Source: Fodinibacter sp963763015 (GTDB lineage: Bacteria; Actinomycetota; Actinomycetes; Actinomycetales; Dermatophilaceae). From it: a stretch of DNA of 64,000 bases. The first letter of the stretch is position 1. The number at the start of each line of letters is the position of its first letter. A model generated the notes under the pieces. That model was given only the letters and a program-made list of their open reading frames with translations, made no database searches and had not been told where the DNA came from. The position numbers and the translations under genes were made by a program. Where the stretch lies: contig CAVXML010000011.1 of assembly GCA_963763015.1 (NCBI GenBank), forward strand, positions 248,001-312,000, read 5' to 3'. Positions 17,190-26,526 of this stretch are shown here, piece by piece.

Positions 17190-19495
17190 GTGCCCGACGG
17201 CTCCGGCGGTGACGGGCCCGGCAGGGTCGACGTCAGTGGGCTGACCTGGCGCCCCTTCGGACGCCGTGAGCCGGTGCTCCGCGACGTGACCCTCACCCTC
17301 GAGCCGGGGGAGCGGGTGCTGCTCGTCGGCCCGTCGGGGTCGGGCAAGTCGACCCTGCTGCGGGCGCTCGCGGGCCTCCTCGAGACCGCCGACGCCGGCG
17401 AGCTCACCGGCTCCGTCCTCGTCGACGGGGCCGCCCCCGGCGAGCGCCCCGGGGCGGTCGGGCTCGTCCTCCAGGAGCCGGGAGCCGGCGTCGTGGCCGG
17501 GTCCGTCGCTCGAGACGTGGCCTTCGGCCCGGAGAACGTGGGGATGCCGCCCTCGGCCATGCCCGGCGTCGCCGCCTCGTCGCTCGCCGCCGTGGGCCTG
17601 GGGGACCTGCCGCCGGCCACGGCGACGTCGGCACTCTCGGGCGGCCAGACCCAGCGGCTCGCCCTCGCCGGGACGCTCGCACTGGACCCGTCGGTCGTCC
17701 TGCTCGACGAGCCCACGGCGATGCTCGACCCCGCGTCCGCGCAGGAGGTGCGGGATGCCGTCGCCGCCCTCGCCCTGCGTGAACCCACCTCGCCCACGGT
17801 CGTCGTGGCGGAGCACGTGCTGGGACCGTGGGTGGAGCTCGTCGACCGGCTCGTCGTGCTCTCGGCCGACGGCCGGCTGGTCGCCGACGGGCCGGTGCGG
17901 CGGACCCTCGCGGAGCAGCGCGAGCACCTCCTCGCCCTGGGCATCTGGGTGCCGGGTGAGGGCCCACCGGCTCCCGTGGGCGTCGACCCGGCCCTGTTGG
18001 CCGTCCGGCCCGGGCCCGCTGGTGGTGCTCTCCTCGCGCGGCCCTTCGCCGTCGACCGCACCACCCGCGGGGTCGACGGGACGCGACGCACCCGTCGGGC
18101 CGCTGAGCTCGCCGAGCCCCTCGACACGGAGCCCGGCACGCTCACCGCCCTCGTCGGGCCGAGTGGCTCGGGCAAGTCCACCGTGCTGCACGCCCTGGCC
18201 GGTTTCCTCCCCCCACTCCGCCGGATGCCGTGCGCGTGGCGGTTCCGGTGCCCACCGTGGGGCGCGGCGCCGACCCCTCGCCCGACGCCGGCCGGCCCAC
18301 GGCGCCCGGTGACCTCACGGCCCGCGACCTCGCCCGGGTGCTGGCGTGGGTGCCCCAGTGGTCGAGCTCGACGATCGTCGCCGGCACGGTGCTCGACGAG
18401 GTCCTGACCACGTCCCGAACCCTCGAGGACCACCGTCCCGCCACCGTCGAACGCGCCCGTTCCCTGCTCACGGCGCTCGGCCTGGCCCACCTCGCCACGG
18501 CCGACCCCCGACACCTCTCCGGCGGGGAGCAGCGCCGTCTGTCCGTCGCCGCCGCGCTCCTGCACGGGCCACCGGTCCTCCTCGCCGACGAGCCGACCGT
18601 CGGGCAGGACCGCCGCACGTGGGCTGCCGTCGTCGGCCTCGTTGCCGCGTACCGGTCGGCGGGCGGGGCCGTCGTGGCCGCGACGCACGACGCGCACGTC
18701 ATCGACCGGGCCACCGCGGTCCACCGACTTGCCGCACCACCGGCGGGCCCTACGGAGCCGGCAGGACCGACCGCGACCCCCCTTCTCGCCCGATGCGGTC
18801 CGCTGGCCCTGCTCACGGGTGCCCTGCTCGGCGTCCCCGCGGGTGTCCTGTCGCCGCACTGGACGACGAGCCTCGCCGTGCTCGCCACCCAGGTCGTGCT
18901 CGCCGTCGTGGGCCTGGCAGCCCCGGGACCGGGAACCCCCCCGCCGGGTCGCCTGCGGGGGGTCGGCCTGCGCATGCTCCCCGGGCTCGTGGCCGCCCTC
19001 TCGGTGGGGTGGTCGACATGGTTCCTCGCCGGGCGCGACCTCGACCCGGCCCTCACCGTGGCGCTCCGGGTGCTGGTCATCGTGCTCCCGTCGGCCGTGC
19101 TGGTCCCCTGGATCGACCCCGACCGCCTGGGCGACCACCTCGCGCAGCGCCTGGCCCTGCCCGACCGGCCGGTCGTCGCGACGGCCGCCGCGCTCCAGCG
19201 GATCCACTCCTTCGGCGCGGTCTGGACCGAGCTGGGCCGGGCCCGGCGGATCCGAGGACTCGGGGTGTCCTGGCGTTCGCCCCGCTCCGTCGTCCGCCAC
19301 CTCGGTGCCCTCACCCTCGGGCTGCTGGTTCGTACCCTGCACGCCGCGGCCGAGCTGGCGGTCGCGATGGACGCCCGCGGGTTCGCGACCGCACGCGCCC
19401 GTTCGTGGTGGATGCCGGCGCCGTGGCGGTTTCGCGACACCCTCCTCGTGGCCGCCGCGACCCTCCCCCTGGTGGTCGCCGTCGCTGCGCGCTGA
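17190..19495 (+). pseudogene. YkoD-YkoC fusion (two ATPase domains plus T component), frame broken at a C run
   Basis: Domain order: ATPase 1 with GPSGSGKST, LSGGQTQR and VVLLDEPTAMLD; ATPase 2 with GPSGSGKST, then after a frame change LSGGEQRR and VLLADEPTVG; then an EcfT-like membrane part (about residues 520-768) with FLAGRDLD and the coupling motif AMDARGF. ATPase 2 changes frame at the C6 run 18209-18214. One extra C would give LAGFLPPTPPDAVRVAVPV and a continuous 768-residue protein. All other motifs are intact, so a sequencing slip or recent mutation is likely. The GTG start has GAGGG five bases upstream. ABC-ABC-T fusion into one gene is itself noteworthy. Confidence 0.85.
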
Positions 19496-19561
19496 CCGCG
19501 ACAGTGCCGGGGAGCCCGCCGCCGGGCCTGGTGTCGCCGGTGGACGGCATACTGGTGGATC

Positions 19562-20773
19562 GTGTCTGCCTCACCCCGGACGGATGCCGCAGCAGGCGTC
19601 AGGATCCCGCGCGAGATCTGGGTCCTCATCGCCTCGGCGTTCGTCATCGCACTGGGCTTCGGCCTCATCACCCCGGTGCTTCCGCAGTTCGCCCAGAGCT
19701 TCGGCGTCGGTGCGACCGCGAGCTCGGTCGTGGTCAGCGCGTTCGCGTTCTTCCGGCTGGTCTTCGCCCCGGCGGGTGGCCGGCTCATCGCCCGGCTCGG
19801 TGAGCGGCCGGTCTACCTGCTCGGGCTGGTCATCGTCGCGGTCTCCACGGGGGCCACCGCCTTCGCACAGACCTACTGGCAGCTGCTCGTCTTCCGGGGG
19901 CTCGGTGGCATCGGCTCGGTGATGTTCACCGTCTCGGCCGTGGCGCTGCTCGTGCGACTCGCACCGCCGTCCATCCGGGCCCGGGTGTCCTCCGCCTACG
20001 CTTCGGCCTTCCTCATCGGGGGGATCGGCGGCCCGGTCTTCGGCGGAGTCCTCGGCAACCTCGGCCTCCGCGTGCCCTTCCTCGTGTATGCCGTCGCCCT
20101 CCTCCTCGCCGCCGCCCTCGTCGCGGTGTTCCTGGGCGGCGCCTCGCTGCGACCGCCGGAGGGGGTCGCAGTGCTCCCGGTGATGACGGCCCGCGACGGG
20201 TGGCGGGACAACGCCTACCGCGCCGGGGTCGTCTCGGGCTTCGCCAACGGGTGGGCAAACTTCGGTGTCCGCAACGCGATCCTGCCGTTGTTCGCGGTGT
20301 TCGCCATCACCAACGAGCCGTGGGTCGCGGGCATGGCCCTGGCGGTGTTCGCGGCGGGCAACGCCGTGGGGCTCACGGTGGCGGGGCGCTTCTCGGACCG
20401 CGTCGGACGCAAGCCCTTCATCGTCAGCGGACTCGTCGTGAGTGGTGTCGCGACCGCCGTCACGGGGTTCGCGACCAACCTCCCGGTGCTCGTCCTCCTC
20501 TCCGTCGTGGCGGGTGTGGGTGCCGGCACGCTCAACCCGGCGCAGCAGGCGTCACTCGCCGACGTCGTGGGTCGCGAACGCAACGGGGGGCCGGCGCTGG
20601 CGGCGTTCCAGATGTCGGCGGACAGCGGTGCCATCCTGGGACCGATCGTCGCGGGGGTGCTCATCGACAACGGCAGCTACCCGCTGGCCTTCGGGGTCAC
20701 CGGGTTGGTCACCCTCCTGGCGGTCGTGCCCTGGCTGCGGGCCCGCGAGACCCACCCGGTCGCACGCCGCTGA
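19562..20773 (+). CDS. MFS transporter (drug-efflux type)
   Basis: 403 residues with twelve predicted membrane helices. MFS signatures are the loop 2-3 motif GGRLIARLGERPVYLLGL and its repeat GRFSDRVGRKPFIVSGL, and the GFGLITPVLPQFAQSFG helix 1 end typical of DHA1 exporters. A CATACT -10-like element ends eight bases before the GTG start, suggesting a leaderless transcript. Substrate unknown. Confidence 0.88.
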   Translation: MSASPRTDAAAGVRIPREIWVLIASAFVIALGFGLITPVLPQFAQSFGVGATASSVVVSAFAFFRLVFAPAGGRLIARLGERPVYLLGLVIVAVSTGATAFAQTYWQLLVFRGLGGIGSVMFTVSAVALLVRLAPPSIRARVSSAYASAFLIGGIGGPVFGGVLGNLGLRVPFLVYAVALLLAAALVAVFLGGASLRPPEGVAVLPVMTARDGWRDNAYRAGVVSGFANGWANFGVRNAILPLFAVFAITNEPWVAGMALAVFAAGNAVGLTVAGRFSDRVGRKPFIVSGLVVSGVATAVTGFATNLPVLVLLSVVAGVGAGTLNPAQQASLADVVGRERNGGPALAAFQMSADSGAILGPIVAGVLIDNGSYPLAFGVTGLVTLLAVVPWLRARETHPVARR

Positions 20774-20836
20774 CCACCGGTGGGGGAACTGCCGCAGAGC
20801 ACGACGCGTTGGACCTCGGCCGGTCGGTCCCGATCG

Positions 20837-21571
20837 GTGCACGTCCCCGCGCAGGAGGTCACCATCCGCGACACCGACGCCCCGACCGCCACCATCGCAC
20901 CCACCGCTGCGGAGACCGTCCCAGCGGTGAGCGTCCTCGACCGGCAGGTCGACACCCTGTTGACGCTCGGCTACCCGGGGCTCGCCGGGCTCTCCGAGGC
21001 CCAGCTCGTCGACCGCCTCGCCCCTCTTCGCGAGGCAGCCGCCGCGCTCCCTGACGTGGTTCCCGAGGACCGGCCGGGGCACGCGCCGCTCGTGCTCGTC
21101 GTCACCCGGGAGCTCGTCGACCCTGAGCGCACGGTGCCCACGCTCCGGCTCGCACCCCGTGGCACGCGACCCGGCATCCTGGACCGCAACCACGGCGAGG
21201 CCGGCCTTGCTGCCTACCGGCCCATCGACCAGATCCGGCTCCCGGACCCGGCGGCCTACCTGCTCCTCGACGTGGACCGTGGGGAGGAGTTCCTCGGCGT
21301 CCGCCCCGAGGAGGCGCTACCGGTCATCCTGGGTCGCGGGCGGACCCCCCTCACCATCGAGGAGGGCATCGCGGTCGTCACGCACGCACCGCAGGTGCTC
21401 GAGCGCAACCGCTGCTTCATGCTCTCCGGCTCCCGGCGCGGTGACCGCAGGGTCCCGGCGATGTGGATCTCCGCCGGTGCGCCGAAGCTCGGCTGGTGCT
21501 GGGACGGCAACCCGCACGACTGGCTGGGCGTGGCCTCGGCGGGCGCTCGCACCGCTGCTCCCGAAGGCTGA
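20837..21571 (+). CDS. DUF5701 family protein
   Basis: The conserved body from VLDRQVDTLLTLGYPGLAGL to GWCWDGNPHDWLGVA fits DUF5701, an actinobacterial family of unknown function; it is soluble and has no signal peptide. The start is uncertain: GTG at 20780, 20837 or 20927 are all possible. A perfect AGGAGG (20853-20858) lies five bases before an in-frame ATC at 20864, which is not a normal start codon. I list the GTG at 20837 (244 residues) as a compromise. Confidence 0.75.
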   Translation: MHVPAQEVTIRDTDAPTATIAPTAAETVPAVSVLDRQVDTLLTLGYPGLAGLSEAQLVDRLAPLREAAAALPDVVPEDRPGHAPLVLVVTRELVDPERTVPTLRLAPRGTRPGILDRNHGEAGLAAYRPIDQIRLPDPAAYLLLDVDRGEEFLGVRPEEALPVILGRGRTPLTIEEGIAVVTHAPQVLERNRCFMLSGSRRGDRRVPAMWISAGAPKLGWCWDGNPHDWLGVASAGARTAAPEG

Positions 21572-21594
21572 TCCGGGGCTGGTGGCCCGGCGTC

Positions 21595-21668
21595 GTGCTC
21601 AGGCCCCGGGCGTCGCGCTCAGGCCCGGGCTGGTGCTCAGGGCCGGGCTGGTGCTCAGGCCCGGGCGG
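21595..21668. repeat. Four tandem copies of an 18-20 base unit
   Basis: Units of consensus GTGCTCAGGCCCGGGCTG start at 21595 (20 bases, two extra), 21615, 21633 and 21651 (18 bases each). The last unit covers the stop codon of the leftward membrane-protein gene, so unit number affects only its trailer or, if units expand into the stop, its C-terminus. The array lies between converging genes. Confidence 0.9.
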
Positions 21669-22542
21669 CTGCCTCGTGGCGCGGAGCCGCCGTCCCTGAC
21701 GGGTGCGGATGGACCAGGAGGGTCAGGGTCGCGAGCAGGCAGGCGACCACCGACCCGATCGCGACCGGCGAGAGCCACGTCCTGCCGGCGATCCCGGCAT
21801 CCGCCTGGAAGCCACCGACGACCTCGAGGACCGCGAGGTAGGCGGCCCCCGACGCGTTGACGGCCACGGCCAGCACCGCTCCCCACGGGGCCGCCCTCCA
21901 CAGCAGGATGCCGGCGATGAGGAACATCGGCGCGAGGATGCCCATGTCGATGGCGTAGACGAGGTGGACCGCCTCGGTCGGCATGACGTCCTCGGGCAGG
22001 GCGCCGGTCACCGACACGCGCAGCGACATGAACCCCCAGGCTCCGAGCAGGGCGAGCCCGACGATGGTCGTGAACGCGGCCACGACCTTGGCGCGGGTGC
22101 CTCCGACGACACCTCGGGCGGCGACCTCCGCGTCGATGCTCGCGCCGAGCAGCACCATCGCGATGGCCGACAGCGAGTAGGCGGCGACGTGGAACAGGAA
22201 GAGGTCGTTGAACGCGGCCCCGAAGGCGTAGTACGCGTAGTTGTAGAGGCCGTAGAAGAGCATCCCGAGCCACACGAGCACCGAGGCGCTCGACGGCCGT
22301 CGCCGGCTCGCCACGAGCGCCACGGTGAGAACCGGCACGACGAGGACCAGGGTCACCAGGTCGTTGCCGCGCAAGGCCGCGACCGCCCAGGCCTCCTCCG
22401 GGTAGATCGCGTCGACGACCAGGCCGGCGGCCGAGGCGACGGCCATCAGGGCGAGAACGACCCAGGACAGCACCCAGGCCCCGGTGAGGCGCGACCCGGG
22501 TCTGAGGATCGAGGTGTCGGTGGGGACGAAGGGGGGTGCCAT
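21655..22542 (-). CDS. Multi-pass membrane protein of unknown function
   Basis: 295 residues, about seven to eight hydrophobic helices with a short charged N-terminus and a histidine-containing tail (HPHPSGTAAPRHE). A tyrosine-rich segment (GMLFYGLYNYAYYAFG) stands out. I do not recognise the family. The ATG at 22542 has GAGGAG six bases upstream, and TAGCGT about 66 bases before the start may be its -10. The stop codon lies inside a tandem repeat. Confidence 0.75.
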   Translation of the reverse strand: MAPPFVPTDTSILRPGSRLTGAWVLSWVVLALMAVASAAGLVVDAIYPEEAWAVAALRGNDLVTLVLVVPVLTVALVASRRRPSSASVLVWLGMLFYGLYNYAYYAFGAAFNDLFLFHVAAYSLSAIAMVLLGASIDAEVAARGVVGGTRAKVVAAFTTIVGLALLGAWGFMSLRVSVTGALPEDVMPTEAVHLVYAIDMGILAPMFLIAGILLWRAAPWGAVLAVAVNASGAAYLAVLEVVGGFQADAGIAGRTWLSPVAIGSVVACLLATLTLLVHPHPSGTAAPRHEAAARA

Positions 22543-22663
22543 GGACTGCTCCTCGGACGTGGGAGCGCCGGGCCCCAGCGGCCGGCTGTGCCTCCCGCTT
22601 CTCTTACGCTAGGACCCCGCTGGGGACGTGGTGGCGAGGTGTCCGCACCGTCACACCGGGGCG

Positions 22664-24130
22664 TCAGTCCGTGACCTCGTCGACGCGGCGCGGCATCAGG
22701 GCGGCGGCCACGACGAGGGTCAGCGCGACGACGAAGGATGCCAGGAACACGGCCTCGATGGCCGGGTCGAGCACGCCGGGCGGGAGCGTCTCGAGGTCGG
22801 CCGGCTGGCTGCCGAGCCGGTCGCGCACGACCGCGTTGGCGATCGCGCCGAACGCGGCCACGCCCACGGCGCTGCCGACCGACCGGGCGAACAGCGTCGC
22901 ACCGGTCGCCACCCCCCGCCGGTCCCAGCCCACGGAGGACTGGGCCGCCACGACCGACGGGCTCGAGACGAAGCCGAAGCCGAGGCCCATGACGAAGTTG
23001 GGGGCGGCGAGGTGGAGCACCGAGCTGGAGGAATCGACCGTGAGGAGGAGCGCCGCCCCGGCCAGCACGACGACCGCGCCGAGGAGCATGGTCGCCCGGA
23101 AGCCGAAGCGCAGGTAGAGCCGCCCGGAGGTGGCCGCCGCGATCGGCCACCCGATGGTCATCGCCGCCAGGGCGAAGCCGGCGACGATGGCACCGGTTCC
23201 GAGGACACCCTGGGCGAACAGCGGGACGTACGACGTGAGCCCCAGGAGCAGCACGCCGACGACGAGGGAGGTGCCCATGGCCGCGCCGACGACCCGGTGC
23301 CGGAAGACCCACAGCGGAAGCACCGGCTCCGAGGCGCGCTGCTCGACGAGCACGAAGGCGACGAGCAGCACCGTGGATGCCGCGAACAGGGCCAGGCTGG
23401 TCGGGGACGACCACTCCCAGAGGATGCCGCCCTCGAGGAGGGCGACGAGCAGCGCAACGGTCCCGAGCAGGAGCAGCACGGTGCCCACGACGTCGACGCG
23501 CGGACGAGGGGAGTCCGGGTCGGGGTCGGCCCGGGACTCGGAGAACCGGCGCCACAGCATCCAGTAGGCCAGCGCACCGAGCGGGAGGTTGACGAGGAAG
23601 ATCCAGCGCCACGAGGTGAAGTCGGCGAAGAAGCCACCGAGCGCCGGACCCACCAGCGAGGAGATCGCCCACACCGAGGCGATGTAGCCCTGCACGGTCG
23701 CCCGCTCGGCCACCGAGTAGATGTCACCGACGATGGTCATCCCGACCGGCGCGATGGCCCCCGCCCCCAGGCCCTGCAGGGCGCGGAACGCGACGAGGCT
23801 GCCCATCGACCACGACACCCCGCAGAGCAGCGACCCCATCACGAACAGGGCGACGCCGAGCAGCATGACCGGCTTGCGGCCGTACAGGTCGGCGACCTTG
23901 CCGTAGATGGGCACGGACACCGCCTGCGCGAGCAGGTAGACGGAGAAGAGCCACGGGAACTGGGTGAGGCCGCCGAGGTCGTCCACGACCGCCGGCACCG
24001 CGGCCGCAAGGATGGTCGCGTCGATCGCCACCAGCCCCGTGCTGAGCATGACGGCCAGGAGCACCGGCCCGCGCTCGCTGCGCAGGCCCACCGACGCGCG
24101 GGTCACGGGGCCGGTGGTAGGGGCGGTCAC
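22664..24130 (-). CDS. MFS transporter, EmrB/QacA (DHA2, 14-helix) type
   Basis: About 488 residues with fourteen predicted helices. Signatures: LDATILAAAVPAV-like helix 1 (here AIDATILAAAVPAVVDDLGG), YGKVADLYGRKPVMLLGV in loop 2-3, RALQGLGAGAIAPVGMTIVG in helix 4 and WRWIFLVNLPLGA in helix 6. Such proteins export drugs or lipophilic compounds by proton exchange. The start is uncertain; GTG 24130 places about 20 residues before helix 1, while the frame is open further upstream. The next gene upstream (CDF) ends 55 bases away on the same strand. Confidence 0.88.
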   Translation of the reverse strand: MTAPTTGPVTRASVGLRSERGPVLLAVMLSTGLVAIDATILAAAVPAVVDDLGGLTQFPWLFSVYLLAQAVSVPIYGKVADLYGRKPVMLLGVALFVMGSLLCGVSWSMGSLVAFRALQGLGAGAIAPVGMTIVGDIYSVAERATVQGYIASVWAISSLVGPALGGFFADFTSWRWIFLVNLPLGALAYWMLWRRFSESRADPDPDSPRPRVDVVGTVLLLLGTVALLVALLEGGILWEWSSPTSLALFAASTVLLVAFVLVEQRASEPVLPLWVFRHRVVGAAMGTSLVVGVLLLGLTSYVPLFAQGVLGTGAIVAGFALAAMTIGWPIAAATSGRLYLRFGFRATMLLGAVVVLAGAALLLTVDSSSSVLHLAAPNFVMGLGFGFVSSPSVVAAQSSVGWDRRGVATGATLFARSVGSAVGVAAFGAIANAVVRDRLGSQPADLETLPPGVLDPAIEAVFLASFVVALTLVVAAALMPRRVDEVTD

Positions 24131-24185
24131 CTCGCCGCCAACCACCGCCGGCCGTGGGGCATTCCGCGAACGACCGCCGGCGTGC

Positions 24186-25085
24186 TCACCAGCTGGTCTC
24201 GACGCACGCCCGGGCGCTGCCCGGCTCCACCTGGATCGTGGCGTGGTCGATGGCGAACCGCTCGCGCAGCACGGCGGCGGCATCCGTGAGCACCCGCGTC
24301 GGGTCGGCGTCGTCCCGGCAGACGAGGTGAGCCGTGGCGACGTGCATCCCCGAGGTCAGTGTCCACAGGTGCAGGTCGTGGACGTCGAGGACGTCGGCCA
24401 CGCCGCGTAGCGCCGTCTCCGCGTCGGCGGGATGGATGCCGGCCGGCGCGTGCTGCCCCAGCACGGCCAGCACCTCGCGCCCGAGGAGGACCGCCCGGAC
24501 CGCGACGAAGCCGGCGATCACCAGGGCCACCGCCGTGTCCCACCGCGACGACCCCGTGGCGCTCACGAGCACCCCGGCGACCAGCACGCCGACGGACCCG
24601 AGGGTGTCGGCCACGACCTCGAGGTACGCGCCCTTGACGTTGAGGCTCTCCTTCGCGCCACCCCGCAGGAGCAGGAGCGCGACGACGTTCACCACCAGGC
24701 CCAGGGCTCCGACGACGATCATCGGCGTCGTGGCGACCACCACCCCCTCTCCGGTGCGCTGCACCGCCGCCACCACGATGTACCCCGCCACCGCGAGCAT
24801 GAGGAGCACGGCGAGACCGGATGCGAAGACCTCCGCCCGGTAGGACCCGAACGTGCGACGCCCGGTGGCGTCGGGACGCGTCGCGATCCGGGTGGCGACG
24901 AGCGCGGCGCCCAGGGCGACCACGTCGGCGGCCATGTGGCCCGCGTCGCTGAGCAGCGCCAGTGAGCCGCTCGTGAGCCCGGTGACGAGCTCGACGACGA
25001 AGAACACCGTGACGAGGACGAACGCGAACTGCAGCCGCCAGCGGTGGCGTGCTCCCGCCCGGCCGTGCTCGTGTCCTGCCCCCAC
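24186..25085 (-). CDS. Cation diffusion facilitator (zinc-type exporter)
   Basis: 299 residues, six membrane helices and a C-terminal cytoplasmic metal-sensing domain (HDLHLWTLTSGMHVATAHLV). The metal site in helix 2 is HxxxD (DAGHMAAD); in helix 5 it is ExxxD (YLEVVADTLGS) rather than HxxxD, which may shift metal choice. GTG 25085 follows a GAGGAGG site and gives a His-containing N-terminus (GHEHGRAGARHRW). Divergent from the M20 peptidase gene; three AGGCAGYCG repeats lie between them. Confidence 0.9.
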   Translation of the reverse strand: MGAGHEHGRAGARHRWRLQFAFVLVTVFFVVELVTGLTSGSLALLSDAGHMAADVVALGAALVATRIATRPDATGRRTFGSYRAEVFASGLAVLLMLAVAGYIVVAAVQRTGEGVVVATTPMIVVGALGLVVNVVALLLLRGGAKESLNVKGAYLEVVADTLGSVGVLVAGVLVSATGSSRWDTAVALVIAGFVAVRAVLLGREVLAVLGQHAPAGIHPADAETALRGVADVLDVHDLHLWTLTSGMHVATAHLVCRDDADPTRVLTDAAAVLRERFAIDHATIQVEPGSARACVETSW

Positions 25086-25177
25086 GGCCCCTCCTCGCGT
25101 CGTCCGGGTGTGGTTCGGTGGTGCCCGCGGCACTCCGGACCCGACGCTACCCGCCCGACTCGGGGCAGCCCGGAACC

Positions 25178-25213
25178 AGGCAGTCGGGTGAGGCAGTCGA
25201 AACGAGGCAGCCG
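25178..25213. repeat. Three direct repeats AGGCAGYCG before the M20 gene
   Basis: Copies start at 25178, 25191 and 25205, spaced 13 and 14 bases, just upstream of a -10-like TACAGT (25217-25222). The spacing is longer than one helix turn. They could be an operator for the peptidase or the divergent CDF gene; chance cannot be ruled out. Confidence 0.35.
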
Positions 25214-25229
25214 GAATACAGTGCGGTCC

Positions 25230-26507
25230 ATGACCGGCTCCGAGCTCACCGGGCCTGAGCGGCGGGTGCTCGATGCCGTCGACGAGGACGAGCTCGTCGC
25301 GACCCTCGTGGAGCTGGTCCGGGTCCCGAGCGTCACCGGCACGGATGCCGAGTCGGAGCTGCAGCACACCATGGCCGGCTGGTACGAGGAGGCCGGCCTC
25401 GAGGTCGACCTGTGGCCCCTCGACCTCGACGAGCTGCGTGCCGACCCGGACTTCCCCGGCACCGAGGCCCCCCGCCTCGAGGGCCACGGGCTCGTGGGCA
25501 CCCACGCCGGGGACGGCGAGCCGGCGCTGGTCCTCCAGGGGCACGTCGACGTCGTGCCGGCCGGCGACGTCGACGCATGGCACGCGTCCGACCCCTACTC
25601 GGCGCGGATCAGCGGCGGGGTGCTCCACGGACGAGGCGCCTGTGACATGAAGGCCGGCGTGGCTGCCGCCCTTGCCGTGGCACGGGCGCTCCAGCGGTCG
25701 GGCGTGCGCCTGGACCGGCGACTCGCGCTGCACAGCGTCGTCAGCGAGGAGGACGGCGGACTAGGCGCCTTCGCCACGCTGCGCCGAGGTCACGGCGGCG
25801 AGGTGGCCGTCATCCCCGAGCCGACCAGCGGCCGGCTCGTCACGGCGAATGCCGGAGCCCTGACCTTCCGCATCGACGTGCGGGGGCGGGCCGCGCACGG
25901 CAGCACGAGGCTGGAGGGCGTGTCGGCGATCGAGGCGTTCTGGCCCGTGGCCGAGGCGCTGCGAGACCTCGAGGCTCGCCGCAACACCGACGTGGACCCG
26001 CTGTTCCTCGACACCCGGCTGCCGTACGCGATCTCGGTCGGGACAGTGCGCTCCGGTGACTGGGCGAGCTCGGTACCCGACCTGCTCACCGCGCAGGGTC
26101 GGATGGGGGTCCGCCTCGGTGAGGACCCCGCCGAGGCGCGGGCGGCGATGGAGGTCGCCGTCGCCGACGCCGCGGGGCGCGACCCCTGGCTGCGTGACCA
26201 CCCACCGACGGTCACGTGGCCCGGTGGGCAGTTCTCCTCCGGCCGGATTCCGGAGGGGCACGGGCTGGTCGACGAGGTGGCCGGGGCGGTCGAGGCCCTG
26301 ACCGGCACCCGGCCGGTGGAGGCCGCCGCGCCCTACGGTTCGGACCTGCGGCTCTACGTGGGGCAGGGCGGCATCCCCACGCTGCAGTACGGCCCCGGTG
26401 ACGTGCGGCTCGCGCACGCACCGCGCGAGTCGGTGCCTGTGCGAGAGGTCGCGCACGTCGCGAGGACCCTGGCGCTGGTGGCAGCGCGCCGCCTCGGCGT
26501 CCACTGA
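25230..26507 (+). CDS. M20 family metallopeptidase (ArgE/DapE/dipeptidase type)
   Basis: 425 residues. Metal-site motifs are in order: LQGHVDVVPAGD (His, Asp), GRGACDMKAGVAA (bridging Asp), and SVVSEEDGGLGAF (catalytic Glu pair). The dimerisation lid carries RAAHGSTRLEGVSA. Members of this branch deacylate acetyl- or succinyl-amino acids; without a pathway neighbour the substrate stays open. TACAGT ends seven bases before the ATG, so the message may be leaderless. Confidence 0.87.
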   Translation: MTGSELTGPERRVLDAVDEDELVATLVELVRVPSVTGTDAESELQHTMAGWYEEAGLEVDLWPLDLDELRADPDFPGTEAPRLEGHGLVGTHAGDGEPALVLQGHVDVVPAGDVDAWHASDPYSARISGGVLHGRGACDMKAGVAAALAVARALQRSGVRLDRRLALHSVVSEEDGGLGAFATLRRGHGGEVAVIPEPTSGRLVTANAGALTFRIDVRGRAAHGSTRLEGVSAIEAFWPVAEALRDLEARRNTDVDPLFLDTRLPYAISVGTVRSGDWASSVPDLLTAQGRMGVRLGEDPAEARAAMEVAVADAAGRDPWLRDHPPTVTWPGGQFSSGRIPEGHGLVDEVAGAVEALTGTRPVEAAAPYGSDLRLYVGQGGIPTLQYGPGDVRLAHAPRESVPVREVAHVARTLALVAARRLGVH

Positions 26508-26526
26508 CACGCGCGTCGGGCGGCGG

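Noticed and set aside
16352..19342. A ~1000-codon minus-strand frame opposite the riboswitch and ykoE/ykoDC
   Set aside because: The composition is dominated by Arg, Gly and Pro, and it runs through a certain riboswitch and transporter genes.
21595..21668. Possible CRISPR array
   Set aside because: Repeats are directly adjacent without spacers and no cas gene is present.
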